A DNA stretch of 60,805 nucleotides, from positions 1 to 60,805 of the forward strand of contig JAFRSD010000048.1 in NCBI GenBank assembly GCA_017427775.1. The letters run 5' to 3'. The position numbers and the translations under genes are program-made. Origin of the DNA: Lachnospiraceae bacterium (GTDB lineage: Bacteria > Bacillota > Clostridia > Lachnospirales > Lachnospiraceae). Positions within the stretch are counted from its first letter, which is position 1. Each line of letters begins with the position of its first letter. The notes below the pieces were generated by a model. That model had not been told where the DNA came from. It saw only the letters and a program-made list of their open reading frames with translations, and did not search any database. This document shows, in pieces, positions 1 through 8,374 of this stretch.

Positions 1-562
1 GAAGGCGCACCCGGACGTGTTCAACATTCTTCTGCAGGTACTGGATGACGGCCGTATTACCGATTCCACGGGTCGCGTTGTGAACTTTAAGAATACCGTC
101 ATCATCATGACAAGTAACGCGGGCGCGCAGTCCATTATCGAACCGAAGAAGCTCGGTTTCGGCGCGGAGGACAATCCGAATGCGGATTACAGGCGCATGA
201 AGGACCTCGTAATGGAAGAGGTAAAGCGCGTATTCCGTCCGGAATTTCTGAACCGTATCGACGAGATCGTCGTATTCCATACGCTGAGCGACGCCGAGCT
301 GCGCCAGATCGTGAACCTGCTTTCGGGCATTCTCGTGAAACGCTGCAAGGAGCAGTATCAGATCACGCTGACGCTTGATGAGTCCGTGCTCGCGCATATC
401 GCCGTCCGCGGACATGATCCGAAGTACGGAGCCCGCCCGATCAAGCGTGCCATCCAGGAGGACCTTGAGGACATGCTTGCAGACGCCATCCTCTCGGGTA
501 AGATCCGTCAGGGGCAGAAGGTAACGGTTTCGTATAACGACAAAGGATATACCTATGGCTAA
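1..562 (+). CDS. clpC: ATP-dependent Clp protease ATP-binding subunit ClpC, C-terminal part (5' end outside window)
   Basis: This is the tail of a class I HSP100 AAA+ unfoldase, which feeds proteins to ClpP in the cytoplasm. The reading frame is already open at base 2 and reads KAHPDVFNILLQVLDDGRIT, the typical second AAA+ domain stretch, followed by TNAGA-like sensor sequence (MTSNAGA), FRPEFLNRIDE with its arginine finger region, and the C-terminal D2 small domain with the GARPIKRAIQ sensor-2 motif. About 187 residues are visible. The GTG at 17 is internal, not a start. The stop overlaps the radA start by 8 bases, so the two genes are probably translationally coupled; clpC-radA is a common order in Firmicutes. 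ClpB is less likely because of the neighbour and the end of the protein. Confidence 0.93.
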   Translation, partial: KAHPDVFNILLQVLDDGRITDSTGRVVNFKNTVIIMTSNAGAQSIIEPKKLGFGAEDNPNADYRRMKDLVMEEVKRVFRPEFLNRIDEIVVFHTLSDAELRQIVNLLSGILVKRCKEQYQITLTLDESVLAHIAVRGHDPKYGARPIKRAIQEDLEDMLADAILSGKIRQGQKVTVSYNDKGYTYG

Positions 563-1934
563 AGAGAAAACAGTTTTCTTTTGTAAAGAATGCGGCAACG
601 AGACCGCCAAATGGTTCGGGCAGTGTCCGGCCTGCAAGGCCTGGGACTCGCTTGTGGAGGCGCCGAAGGACCGGAAACGGCCCGCGAGCGCAGTTTCTTC
701 GTTCCGCCGCAACGCGCCGGTTCCCCTCGGAACGGTTACCGCGGAGGATGAGAAGCGCACCGGTTCCGGCATGAAGGAACTCGACCGCGTACTCGGGGGA
801 GGCATTGTCGCAGGTTCCCTCGTTCTCGCGTCAGGTGACCCCGGTATCGGCAAGTCAACGCTATTACTGCAGATGTGCCGCAATCTCAGTAACGACGGCG
901 TGCGCGTGCTTTATGTTTCGGGAGAGGAATCCCTCCGCCAGGTAAAGCTTCGCGCCAACCGGATCGGAGAATTCAATGACAATATGCTTTTCCTTGCCGA
1001 GAACAACATGGATACGGTACGGGAGAGCATGATGGAGGTTAAGCCTTCGGTAGTCGTTGTCGACTCAATCCAGACAATGGTACTGCCGCAGCTTGATTCA
1101 CCTGCGGGGAGCGTAACGCAGATCAAAGAAATTACGTCTTTTCTTCTTCGCACGGCCAAAGAAGAGGAGATCAGCATATTTGTTGTCGGTCATGTGACCA
1201 AGGAAGGTTCGGTTGCAGGTCCCCGTATGTTAGAGCATATGGTGGATACCGTGCTGTATTTCGAGGGCGATACGACGACGCCTTACCGGATACTCCGTGC
1301 CGTGAAGAACCGTTTCGGTTCAACCAACGAGATCGGCGTATTTTCCATGGAACGGAACGGCCTCATCGAGGTACTGAATCCTTCGGAGCACATGCTTGCC
1401 GGCATGCCGCTTGACGAGCCGGGTTCGATCGTGACCGTAACGATGGAGGGAACGAGACCGATCCTTGTGGAAGTGCAGGCGCTTGTCTGCAGAACGAACT
1501 TCAACCTTCCGAGACGGTCGGCAACCGGTACCGACTTTAACCGGCTGAACCTGATCTTAGCGGTACTTGAGAAACGCCTCGGCATCGGGCTTTCGGGCTG
1601 CGATGTATATCTGAATATCGCCGGCGGCATGCGGGTTACCGAGCCTGCACTTGACCTCGGAATCGCGATCTCGGTCCTTTCCGGATATACGAATTCGCCG
1701 CTTCCCGAAGGAACGGCTGCATTCGGAGAGATCGGTCTGATCGGCGAGATCCGTTCGGTTTCACAGGCTGCCGCACGTGTCCGTGAGGCGGCAAAGCTCG
1801 GTTATAAGCGTTGCTTTGTACCGAAGACCGACGCAGACCGGATGAAGGGACAGACCCCGGACGGCGTGCAGGTGATCGGCGTGGCAAATGTAAGGGAGTT
1901 GAAGAAATATCTGTCCGGAAACGGCCAATCCTAA
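555..1934 (+). CDS. radA: DNA repair protein RadA
   Basis: RadA (Sms) is a RecA-like ATPase and branch-migration helicase that acts in homologous recombination and repair. The 459-residue protein has every family landmark: an N-terminal C4 zinc finger (C10, C13, C24, C27), a Walker A motif GDPGIGKST at 94-102, the RadA-specific KNRFG motif at 251-255, and a C-terminal Lon-protease-like domain from about residue 280 (NIAGGMRVTEPALDLGIA). Length is normal for the family. The ATG lies inside the end of clpC, so it is probably expressed from the clpC operon. No promoter is visible in between. Nothing is unusual about the protein. Confidence 0.97.
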   Translation: MAKEKTVFFCKECGNETAKWFGQCPACKAWDSLVEAPKDRKRPASAVSSFRRNAPVPLGTVTAEDEKRTGSGMKELDRVLGGGIVAGSLVLASGDPGIGKSTLLLQMCRNLSNDGVRVLYVSGEESLRQVKLRANRIGEFNDNMLFLAENNMDTVRESMMEVKPSVVVVDSIQTMVLPQLDSPAGSVTQIKEITSFLLRTAKEEEISIFVVGHVTKEGSVAGPRMLEHMVDTVLYFEGDTTTPYRILRAVKNRFGSTNEIGVFSMERNGLIEVLNPSEHMLAGMPLDEPGSIVTVTMEGTRPILVEVQALVCRTNFNLPRRSATGTDFNRLNLILAVLEKRLGIGLSGCDVYLNIAGGMRVTEPALDLGIAISVLSGYTNSPLPEGTAAFGEIGLIGEIRSVSQAAARVREAAKLGYKRCFVPKTDADRMKGQTPDGVQVIGVANVRELKKYLSGNGQS

Positions 1935-1950
1935 AGGGAGGAAGGGTTGT

Positions 1951-3339
1951 ATGAATGTATTGAGATTTCGTAAGGCGGTGGCAATGGCCCTGATAGCGGT
2001 CCTGCTCACCGGCTGTACGTCCTCAAAAAAGAAGAAAGAAGACGCGCGTGCCGATTACGCGCTCTGCGAGCATATCGTATCCATCGATCCGAGCAGCGGT
2101 TCCATCGCGGACAATGCTGTGCTTGACGTGGACGGGTTTTACGTGGTGAAGGACAACGTGTATGTGAACACCGATTCCCTGAATATCCGTCTCGCGCCCA
2201 ACACCGAATCAAAGCTTGTGACGATCGCTCCTTACGGAACGGGCCTGCAGCGGACAGGCATCGGACAGGACGGCTGGGACAGGGTGGAATATGAAGGCGA
2301 TATATGCTATGTGAACCATTCGCTCGTAACGGTCGTGCCGATCCAAAGCACGAAATCTTTCGAATTTTCCTCCGCGGCTTTGAAGATCGTGGAGACGAAA
2401 CGTCAGCAATACACATATGATGACTTGTGTCTGGACCTTGAGGAACTCCGTAAGACCTACGGCGACAAGATGAAGCTTCGAAGCATCGGTTTCTCGTCGG
2501 ATAACCGCTGTATCTTCGAGGTTGTGATCGGAACGGATCACGCGCGAAAGGACATCTACCTTGTTGCGGGAATCTGCGGCTCCGAATACATGACGTCGCT
2601 GGTGATCATGAAGCAGGTGGAGTATTACCTGCATTATTATGACGCCGGATACTATGACGGCTACGCGTTTTCCGACCTGTTCGACAATGTGCGGCTGCAT
2701 ATCGTTCCGATGTTGAATCCGGACAGCGCGCAGATCAGCCAACTGTATCTGCAGGGCGTATCGCAGGATGCGATGAAGAAGCAGCTTCGCGAGTGGTTCG
2801 ACCGAGACCAGGCTTCGCTCGGCATTAACCAGAATCTGGAGACCTATCTGCAGACATTTTATGCCAATGCGGAAGGCACCGACCTTCGGAAGAACTTCCC
2901 GTATCAGTGGGATCTGGTGGCTTCGTCTGCGGAACCCGGTTCGTCCGGCTACCGCGGCAGTTCGGAAGGCAGCAGCGCGGAAGTCAAATCCATTCTGAAC
3001 GCGGTTCTTCAGACAAAGCCGGCTCTTGTGATCGCTTATCATACGACCGGCAGTAAGATTTTCTATCAGTACGGGCAGCGCGAGGAGGTTCTCGCAAAGG
3101 CACGCGATTACGGCGCGGCGCTTGCGAAGAAGATGACCTACGAACTTGCGGACAAGAAACTCGTGGAAGACGGCTACGGAACACTGGCCGGTTACTGCAA
3201 TGACGTGGCAATGATTCCGGCGCTTACGGTGCATCTCGGAAACGGTTCCGCACCGCTTTTCTTAAGTGAATTCAGCGCGATCTGGAACGCCATCCGCGAT
3301 TCGTGGGCGGAACTGCTGGTAGAAACGATAGAGTGGTAA
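1951..3339 (+). CDS. Lipoprotein with SH3-like domain and M14 carboxypeptidase-like domain, altered active site
   Basis: 462 residues with an N-terminal signal peptide and lipobox (LLTGC, lipid cysteine C22), so it should be anchored on the outer face of the membrane. Residues about 67-130 look like a bacterial SH3 domain (VNTDSLNIRLAPNTESKLV). Residues about 155-460 follow the zinc carboxypeptidase (M14) fold, including the NPDSAQ segment and an RKNFPYQWD segment. The usual HxxE zinc motif reads C209-G-S-E212, the third zinc ligand position keeps H364 (IAYHTTG), and the usual catalytic Glu near the C-terminus is replaced by H428 (TVHLGNG). It may have altered metal chemistry or bind peptidoglycan peptides without cutting. 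The RBS GGAGG at 1938 supports this start. It follows radA by 16 bases and may be co-transcribed. Confidence 0.75.
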   Translation: MNVLRFRKAVAMALIAVLLTGCTSSKKKKEDARADYALCEHIVSIDPSSGSIADNAVLDVDGFYVVKDNVYVNTDSLNIRLAPNTESKLVTIAPYGTGLQRTGIGQDGWDRVEYEGDICYVNHSLVTVVPIQSTKSFEFSSAALKIVETKRQQYTYDDLCLDLEELRKTYGDKMKLRSIGFSSDNRCIFEVVIGTDHARKDIYLVAGICGSEYMTSLVIMKQVEYYLHYYDAGYYDGYAFSDLFDNVRLHIVPMLNPDSAQISQLYLQGVSQDAMKKQLREWFDRDQASLGINQNLETYLQTFYANAEGTDLRKNFPYQWDLVASSAEPGSSGYRGSSEGSSAEVKSILNAVLQTKPALVIAYHTTGSKIFYQYGQREEVLAKARDYGAALAKKMTYELADKKLVEDGYGTLAGYCNDVAMIPALTVHLGNGSAPLFLSEFSAIWNAIRDSWAELLVETIEW

Positions 3340-3348
3340 GATATTTCA

Positions 3349-3385
3349 CATTTTCCGGCTGTAAAACAATGGTTTACGGAAAATG
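3349..3385. repeat. Inverted repeat CATTTTCCG / CGGAAAATG
   Basis: Two exact 9-base arms (3349-3357 and 3377-3385) flank a 19-base centre that itself contains GTAAA and TTTAC arms, so RNA could fold a long hairpin. No T-run follows, so it is a poor terminator for the upstream lipoprotein gene. It lies about 30 bases upstream of the T-box promoter. The same arms recur in other gaps of this window. Confidence 0.6.
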
Positions 3386-3413
3386 GCAAAAGGAATGGAG
3401 TAAAAAATTTCCG

Positions 3414-3442
3414 TTGACATAAAACGCATTCTGTTGTAGTAT
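3414..3442 (+). promoter_or_regulatory. Sigma-A promoter of the T-box leader
   Basis: TTGACA at 3414-3419, a 17-base spacer, and TAGTAT at 3437-3442. It starts transcription about 20-30 bases before the T-box stem I. Confidence 0.8.
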
Positions 3443-3469
3443 GTGTTTCAGTCAATTTCATATATGCGT

Positions 3470-3724
3470 TGAAGAGGAATAGTACCGAATCATTTCGGAT
3501 TCAGAAAGCTGCCGGTTGATGCGAGGCAGTCGAGGAGTGTTCGGGAACTCGCCTTGGAGCAGCGGGTTGAAGGCCTTCGGGTTGCGTAGATACCGCCGGA
3601 ATCCCACCGTTACAGGGGAAGAGCATCGACTTTGTCCGTGCTTACTGAGTGCATGTTTATCATGAAATAGAGTGGTACCACGCGATTAGCGCCTCTATCC
3701 TGACAAGGGATAGAGGCTTTTTTG
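3470..3724 (+). ncRNA. T-box riboswitch, probable leucine specifier (CTC)
   Basis: A transcription-attenuation leader that reads uncharged tRNA. Visible elements are the AGTA specifier-loop motif (3481-3484), the stem CCGAA/TTCGG (3485-3489 with 3540-3544), the distal loop GGTTGATGCGAG, the specifier-loop 3' side GAACTCGCC with CTC at 3548-3550 preceded by AA and followed by a purine, the T-box AGAGTGGTACCACGCG (3669-3684), and a terminator hairpin (3691-3700 with 3708-3717) ending in seven T. CTC reads leucine. The TGGT bulge fits a tRNA with discriminator A, as tRNA-Leu has. The amino acid assignment is inference. The downstream gene is neither a synthetase nor a classical leucine biosynthesis gene. 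Confidence 0.88.
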
Positions 3725-3755
3725 TTTCCATCGATTGATTAACGGAGGTTAAGTA

Positions 3756-6281
3756 ATGAAAATCAGTTTTTCCACCATCGGCTGTCCTGATTATTCCTGG
3801 TCCGACATTTATACCATGGCGAAGGACCTCGGATATCACGGCATTGAGATCCGGGGACTCGGAGAGCACATCAGCGCCTATAAGGCAAAGCCTTTCTCTG
3901 AGGCCAATGCGGCCGCTACCGCGAAGAAATTGCAGGACATCGGTCTTGAGATTTCCTGTTTCTCTTCGGGCTGCCCGCTTAAGTATCAGGACCGCCTGGA
4001 TAAATCCATTGAAGAACTTACGGCGTACGCAAAGCTTGCCAATCAGTTCGGAACGGCGTATATCCGTGTCCTGGCCGATGAGAATCCGAAGCCCGAAGGT
4101 GATGTGGATGACAACGCGATCATCGAGGCATTGAAGCGCCTCGAGCCGATTGCCGAGCAGTACAACGTAACGATGTGCGTGGAAACGAACGGCGTCTATT
4201 CCGATACGGCCAGACTTCGCAAAGTATTGGATGCTGTCGGAAGCAGAAAAATAGCCGCTTTGTGGGATATTCATCATCCGTACCGTAACTGCGGTGAGAC
4301 TCCCGAACAGACGGTTTCGAATCTCGGCGAATACATCAAGTATGTTCATGTGAAGGATTCCGTTGAGGTTAACGGCGTTGTTTCCTACCGTATGATGGGA
4401 CAGGGTGACATGCCGATCAGGGAGGCATTTGACGCGCTTTCGAGCATGCATTATACCGGTTATGTTTCGCTTGAGTGGGTGAAGAGATGGAGTAAGGAAC
4501 TGGCGGACGCTTGGGTTGTATTCCCGCAGTTCGCGCATTTCATGGAGCCCTACAAGACCGTTCATAAGAACCCGCTGCAGACCGATAACCGCGGAACCGG
4601 CTACTATATCTGGCCGAAGAACCATCTGATCCCTTATACGTTCCCGGACATTCTGGACCGTATCTGTGAAGTATTCCCGACGCAGTATGCGTTCCGCTAT
4701 ACCGAGCTCGACTATACGAGAACTTATCCGGAATTCCGCGATGATGTGGACAATTTCGCCCGTTCTTTGATCGCTATGGGCGTTAAGAAGGGCGACCATG
4801 TTGCCATCTGGGCGACAAATGTGCCCGCCTGGTATATCACTTTCTGGGCAACGACCAAGATCGGTGCCGTACTTGTTACGGTCAATACCGCATATAAGAT
4901 CCACGAGATCGAGTACCTGCTCCGTCAGTCCGACACGCATACGCTTGTCATGATTGACCGCTACAAGGACAGTGATTACGTGGAGATCATGAAGGAACTC
5001 TGTCCTGAGCTTGAGACGAGCGTTCCCGGCACACTGCAGTCGAAACGCCTCCCCTGCCTGAAGAATATCATTACGGTCGAGAGTAAGCAGAACGGCTGCT
5101 TTACCTGGGATGAGGCACTGGAACTCGGCGCGGATGTTCCGTATACCGAGGTGGAGAACCGCCGTAAGATGATCGATAAGGACGACGTCTGCAATATGCA
5201 GTATACGTCAGGCACGACCGGTTTCCCGAAGGGCGTTATGCTTACCCATTACAATGTCGTTAACAACGGTAAGGCAATCGGTGACTGCATGGATCTGTCG
5301 ACCGCGGACCGCATGATGATTCAGGTTCCGATGTTCCATTGCTTCGGCATGGTTCTCGCAATGACCGCATCCATGACGCACGGCGTTACCATGAGCCCGA
5401 TCACCGCATTTTCCCCGAGAAAGGGTCTGCACTGTATCAACCAGGAGAAGATCACGTGCTTCCATGGCGTACCGACGATGTTTATCGCGATGCTCGGACA
5501 CGAGAATTTCCCGAAGACGGACTTCTCGCATATGAGAACCGGTATCATGGCAGGATCCCCCTGTCCGATCAAAACGATGGAAGAAGTCATCGAGAAGATG
5601 CATATGCCTGAGATCGTTATCACCTACGGTCAGACTGAGGCGTCTCCTGCAACTACCATGAGCAAAACAAGCGATACCATTGAGCAGCGTGTTAATACTG
5701 TTGGCCCCGCCATCTATGGCGTTGAGACCAAAATTGTCGATCCTGAGACCGGCGAGGAGCTTCCGGACGGTGTACCGGGCGAGTTCTGTGCCCGCGGTTA
5801 CAACATCATGAAGGGTTACTACAAGATGCCTGAGGCGACGGCAGCGGCCATCGATGAGGACGGCTGGCTCCATTCGGGAGACCTTGCTCTGCGCCGCCCA
5901 GAGGACCACTACTACAAGATTACCGGCCGAATCAAGGATATGATCATCCGCGGCGGTGAGAATATCTACCCGAAGGAGATCGAGGACTTCCTCTACACCT
6001 ATCCGAAGATCCGCGACGTACAGGTTATCGGCGTACCGGATGCGGATTACGGTGAGGAGATTATGGCCTGCATCATCCTGAATGACGGCGAGACCACTAC
6101 CGAGGATGAAATCAAGGATTATGTGCGCACCCATATGGCGAAGCACAAGGTACCGCGCTACGTGGATTTCGTGACGGAGTTCCCGATGAACGCGGCCGGA
6201 AAGATTTTAAAGTACAAGATGCGTGAGGAAGCCGTGGAGCGCCACGACCTTCATAAAGCAAATAAGATCGAAACAGCATAG
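3756..6281 (+). CDS. Fusion: xylose-isomerase-like TIM barrel + AMP-forming acyl-CoA ligase
   Basis: 841 residues. The first about 265 residues match the sugar phosphate isomerase/epimerase (AP endonuclease 2-like) TIM barrel, with start MKISFSTIGCP and acidic/His residues such as ETNGVY and WDIHHP that would bind a divalent metal. From about residue 285 to the end it is an AMP-forming acyl-CoA synthetase: YTSGTTGFPKG (about 482-492), FHCFGM, YGQTEASP, GWLHSGD, RGGENIYPKEIE (about 732) and the C-terminal lysine motif GKILKYKM (about 816). The ligase would adenylate a carboxylic acid and pass it to CoA; the acid cannot be read from sequence. Start is the ATG after GGAGG at 3743-3747. Expression is controlled by the T-box just upstream, so induction is expected when the cognate tRNA is uncharged. 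Confidence 0.85.
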   Translation: MKISFSTIGCPDYSWSDIYTMAKDLGYHGIEIRGLGEHISAYKAKPFSEANAAATAKKLQDIGLEISCFSSGCPLKYQDRLDKSIEELTAYAKLANQFGTAYIRVLADENPKPEGDVDDNAIIEALKRLEPIAEQYNVTMCVETNGVYSDTARLRKVLDAVGSRKIAALWDIHHPYRNCGETPEQTVSNLGEYIKYVHVKDSVEVNGVVSYRMMGQGDMPIREAFDALSSMHYTGYVSLEWVKRWSKELADAWVVFPQFAHFMEPYKTVHKNPLQTDNRGTGYYIWPKNHLIPYTFPDILDRICEVFPTQYAFRYTELDYTRTYPEFRDDVDNFARSLIAMGVKKGDHVAIWATNVPAWYITFWATTKIGAVLVTVNTAYKIHEIEYLLRQSDTHTLVMIDRYKDSDYVEIMKELCPELETSVPGTLQSKRLPCLKNIITVESKQNGCFTWDEALELGADVPYTEVENRRKMIDKDDVCNMQYTSGTTGFPKGVMLTHYNVVNNGKAIGDCMDLSTADRMMIQVPMFHCFGMVLAMTASMTHGVTMSPITAFSPRKGLHCINQEKITCFHGVPTMFIAMLGHENFPKTDFSHMRTGIMAGSPCPIKTMEEVIEKMHMPEIVITYGQTEASPATTMSKTSDTIEQRVNTVGPAIYGVETKIVDPETGEELPDGVPGEFCARGYNIMKGYYKMPEATAAAIDEDGWLHSGDLALRRPEDHYYKITGRIKDMIIRGGENIYPKEIEDFLYTYPKIRDVQVIGVPDADYGEEIMACIILNDGETTTEDEIKDYVRTHMAKHKVPRYVDFVTEFPMNAAGKILKYKMREEAVERHDLHKANKIETA

Positions 6282-6298
6282 AACTTTCTGAAAAGATT

Positions 6299-6417
6299 GA
6301 TGCGCGCAGTTTCAGTTGCAGACAGCAGGCACGCCCGGTGGGAGACATGCGAAGGATGAGCCTCCTGAGGCTGTCTCCCGCCGAGGCAGCCTGCAAATTG
6401 CCGGAGACGCGCGCATC
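6299..6417. repeat. Large imperfect inverted repeat between the fusion gene and tRNA-Trp
   Basis: Nested arms are GATGCGCGC (6299-6307) with GCGCGCATC (6409-6417), GCAGGC (6325-6330) with GCCTGC (6389-6394), and GGGAGACA (6340-6347) with TGTCTCCC (6372-6379), around an inner AGCCTC/GAGGCT. The arms are nested in order, so one long GC-rich hairpin can form. There is no following T-run. It could be a structured RNA, a read-through barrier or a dispersed palindromic element. I do not recognise it. Confidence 0.55.
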
Positions 6418-6438
6418 AGCCTTTATGGTATTTTACTG

Positions 6439-6467
6439 TTGACAATTTAAAGTATCTGTTGTAAGAT
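6439..6467 (+). promoter_or_regulatory. Promoter of tRNA-Trp
   Basis: TTGACA at 6439-6444, 17-base spacer, TAAGAT at 6462-6467, about 30 bases before the tRNA. Confidence 0.8.
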
Positions 6468-6496
6468 GTGAAAGCGGTTGTGAAAACCGCACCGAT

Positions 6497-6569
6497 AGGG
6501 GTATAGTTCAGCTGGTAGAATAACGGTCTCCAAAACCGCAGGTCGTGGGTTCGAATCCTACTGCCCCTG
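6497..6569 (+). tRNA. tRNA-Trp (anticodon CCA)
   Basis: The acceptor stem AGGGGTA (6497-6503) pairs with TGCCCCT (6562-6568) and discriminator G at 6569, as expected for tRNA-Trp. The D-arm AGTTCAGCTGGTAGAA, anticodon CCA at 6530-6532 in loop CTCCAAA, and T-loop GGGTTCGAATCCT are all present. The 3' CCA is not encoded. The outermost pair of the anticodon stem is an A-C mismatch. It is a stand-alone gene with its own promoter and terminator. Confidence 0.97.
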
Positions 6570-6573
6570 TAAG

Positions 6574-6602
6574 AGCGATCACTTTATGTGGTCGCTTTTT
6601 TC
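6574..6602 (+). terminator. Terminator after tRNA-Trp
   Basis: A 9-bp stem AGCGATCAC (6574-6582) with GTGGTCGCT (6588-6596), followed by a run of T. Confidence 0.9.
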
Positions 6603-6683
6603 ATGCCCGTAAGCACATGGCGTATTCCGTTAAAACCACTTCGACATATCTTATGAAAAGAAAGTGAACAGAAGCGGTTATCG

Positions 6684-6712
6684 TTGTATTTTCCCCTGAT
6701 AAGTGATATAAT
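6684..6712 (+). promoter_or_regulatory. Promoter of the DUF3048 lipoprotein gene
   Basis: TTGTAT at 6684-6689, 17-base spacer, TATAAT at 6707-6712. The about 100-base leader to the ATG shows no riboswitch I recognise. Confidence 0.7.
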
Positions 6713-6812
6713 TAAACAGATTTTGAAAGAGAGAAAGCAGCCGCTGAAGAAGAAACGGCTGTTACGCCGGATGTCCCGGGGAGATGCCGGCGTATCAAAG
6801 GAGGAACATAAA

Positions 6813-7982
6813 ATGCACCGTAAGCTTTTAACACGTTTCACGGCAATTTTGCTGATCATAATGATGGCTGTCCTGACCGCTTCCTGCGGAAAGGAAGCGC
6901 AGCGCCCGATCGGAGCCGATCCGACGCAGACGCCTGCAGAGACCAAGGCAACCGATACGCCTACACCGACGCAGGAACCGACCGAGACCCCTACGCCGAC
7001 CGAGGAGCCGACACCGACCAACACGCCGACGCCGACACCCGATCCGCATGCGGGAATGACGAGAAGCCCGCTTACCAACGAGTGGATCCCGAACGAGATC
7101 GCGGCTCAGCGTCCGATCGCCGTTATGATGAACAATATTCTGCAGGGTACGCCGCAGACTTCGATCAGTAAGGCAGGCGTTATCTATGAGTGCAAGGTTG
7201 AGGGTAACATTACCCGTCTTCTTGCCGTGATCGAGGACTGGGAGGGACTTGACAAGATCGGTTCCGTACGAAGCGTCCGCAAATACTATGTATTCTGGGC
7301 TCTCGAGTGGGATGCGATCCTGCTTCACTACGGCGGTCCCGTCATTTACGTAAATGAGACATTGGCCCGTAAGGATGTAAACAATCTCGACGGCCAGTTC
7401 CTTGAGGGAAAGGTTTTCTACCGTTCAAAGGACCGCGTGGCACCGCATAATGCATACGGTTCCGGATCCGGCGTTATAGCAGGACTTGAATATAAGGGCT
7501 ACAGCAGAGAGCATACCGACCGTTATGTAAAGCAGCATTTCCGTTTTGCAACAGACGGCGTTGAGAATAAACTCCTTGACGGAATGACGGCCAATACGGT
7601 CCGCCCCGGCTATGAGGAAGAGAAGCCATGGTTCGAGTATAACGAGACGGACGGACTTTATTACCGCTTCCAGTACGGCAAGAAGCAGATCGACGATATG
7701 ACCGGCGAACAGCTTGCAGTAAAGAACATCATCATCCAGTTCGCAAAGTCCGAAACCCTTGACCAGAACGGTTACAAGGCGTTTACGACCAACGACAAAG
7801 GACGCGGCGGCTACTATATTACGAACGGAAAGGCCGTTAAGATCACCTGGAGCAAGAGCGGCGATTATCAGCCGACCAAATACTATTACGAGAACGGAGA
7901 AGAGATCGTTCTGAACAGCGGAAAGACCTGGATCTGCGTTGTCCGCGAGCAGGACAAGGGCACGGTCAAGATCGAAGAGTAA
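6813..7982 (+). CDS. DUF3048 (YerB-like) lipoprotein
   Basis: 389 residues from the ATG that follows AAAGGAGGAAC. An in-frame upstream extension to 6684 overlaps the promoter and has no RBS. The signal peptide ends in a lipobox (LTASC), so the protein is membrane-anchored outside. A linker of Thr/Pro repeats (TPTPTEEPTPT type, residues about 35-72) leads to the DUF3048 domain: RPIAVMMNN, YECKVEGNITRLLAV, VGSVRSVRKYYV-like and HYGGP segments. The function of this family is not established; B. subtilis YerB is a cell-envelope lipoprotein. It probably starts the operon continuing into the small membrane protein and the DHH gene. Confidence 0.85.
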   Translation: MHRKLLTRFTAILLIIMMAVLTASCGKEAQRPIGADPTQTPAETKATDTPTPTQEPTETPTPTEEPTPTNTPTPTPDPHAGMTRSPLTNEWIPNEIAAQRPIAVMMNNILQGTPQTSISKAGVIYECKVEGNITRLLAVIEDWEGLDKIGSVRSVRKYYVFWALEWDAILLHYGGPVIYVNETLARKDVNNLDGQFLEGKVFYRSKDRVAPHNAYGSGSGVIAGLEYKGYSREHTDRYVKQHFRFATDGVENKLLDGMTANTVRPGYEEEKPWFEYNETDGLYYRFQYGKKQIDDMTGEQLAVKNIIIQFAKSETLDQNGYKAFTTNDKGRGGYYITNGKAVKITWSKSGDYQPTKYYYENGEEIVLNSGKTWICVVREQDKGTVKIEE

Positions 7983-8051
7983 CGGGAATTGCGAATCGTT
8001 ACAGGAAACTATCACAGAAACAGTAATGTCATGACAAAGGAGGGCTGCAGC

Positions 8052-8366
8052 ATGAGAGAAGAAATGAAGGACGCGCTTGACGTCGAAGAGAAGAAAGAGG
8101 AAGTAGTTGATGAATCCGTTCGGATTCTCCGTGAAACCGCCGCATCGGATGTTGATGAGGCATCCCATTTTTCCCAGGATGATATCAAAAAAGGCGACGG
8201 CATATTCCGGCTGATCCTGATCGGCGGACTGATTGTTGCAGGTCTCGTCATGATCCTGCTTGCAACATTCTCAAAGGAGAAGGCCGGGTTATTCATCGGC
8301 GGCGTTCTTTTCGCCGGCTTCGGCGTATTGCTTGAATTCCTTTCGACGCATATCAAGAAAGATTGA
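8052..8366 (+). CDS. Small two-helix membrane protein
   Basis: 104 residues from the ATG after AAAGGAGGGCTGC; the open frame begins earlier but has no RBS there. The N-terminal half is acidic and rich in Glu/Lys (possible coiled coil, residues 1-45). Two hydrophobic segments follow (about 58-78 and 82-99). The end IKKD overlaps the RBS of the DHH gene, so the two are probably coupled. I do not recognise the family. Confidence 0.7.
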   Translation: MREEMKDALDVEEKKEEVVDESVRILRETAASDVDEASHFSQDDIKKGDGIFRLILIGGLIVAGLVMILLATFSKEKAGLFIGGVLFAGFGVLLEFLSTHIKKD

Positions 8367-8374
8367 GGTGTGAT

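Noticed and set aside
2209-3234. 341-codon minus-strand frame opposite the M14-like lipoprotein
   Set aside because: No RBS, no recognisable motif, and fully covered by a plus-strand gene with signal peptide and domains.
3660-4940. 426-codon minus-strand frame opposite the T-box and fusion gene
   Set aside because: It runs into the T-box terminator and lacks any family motif.
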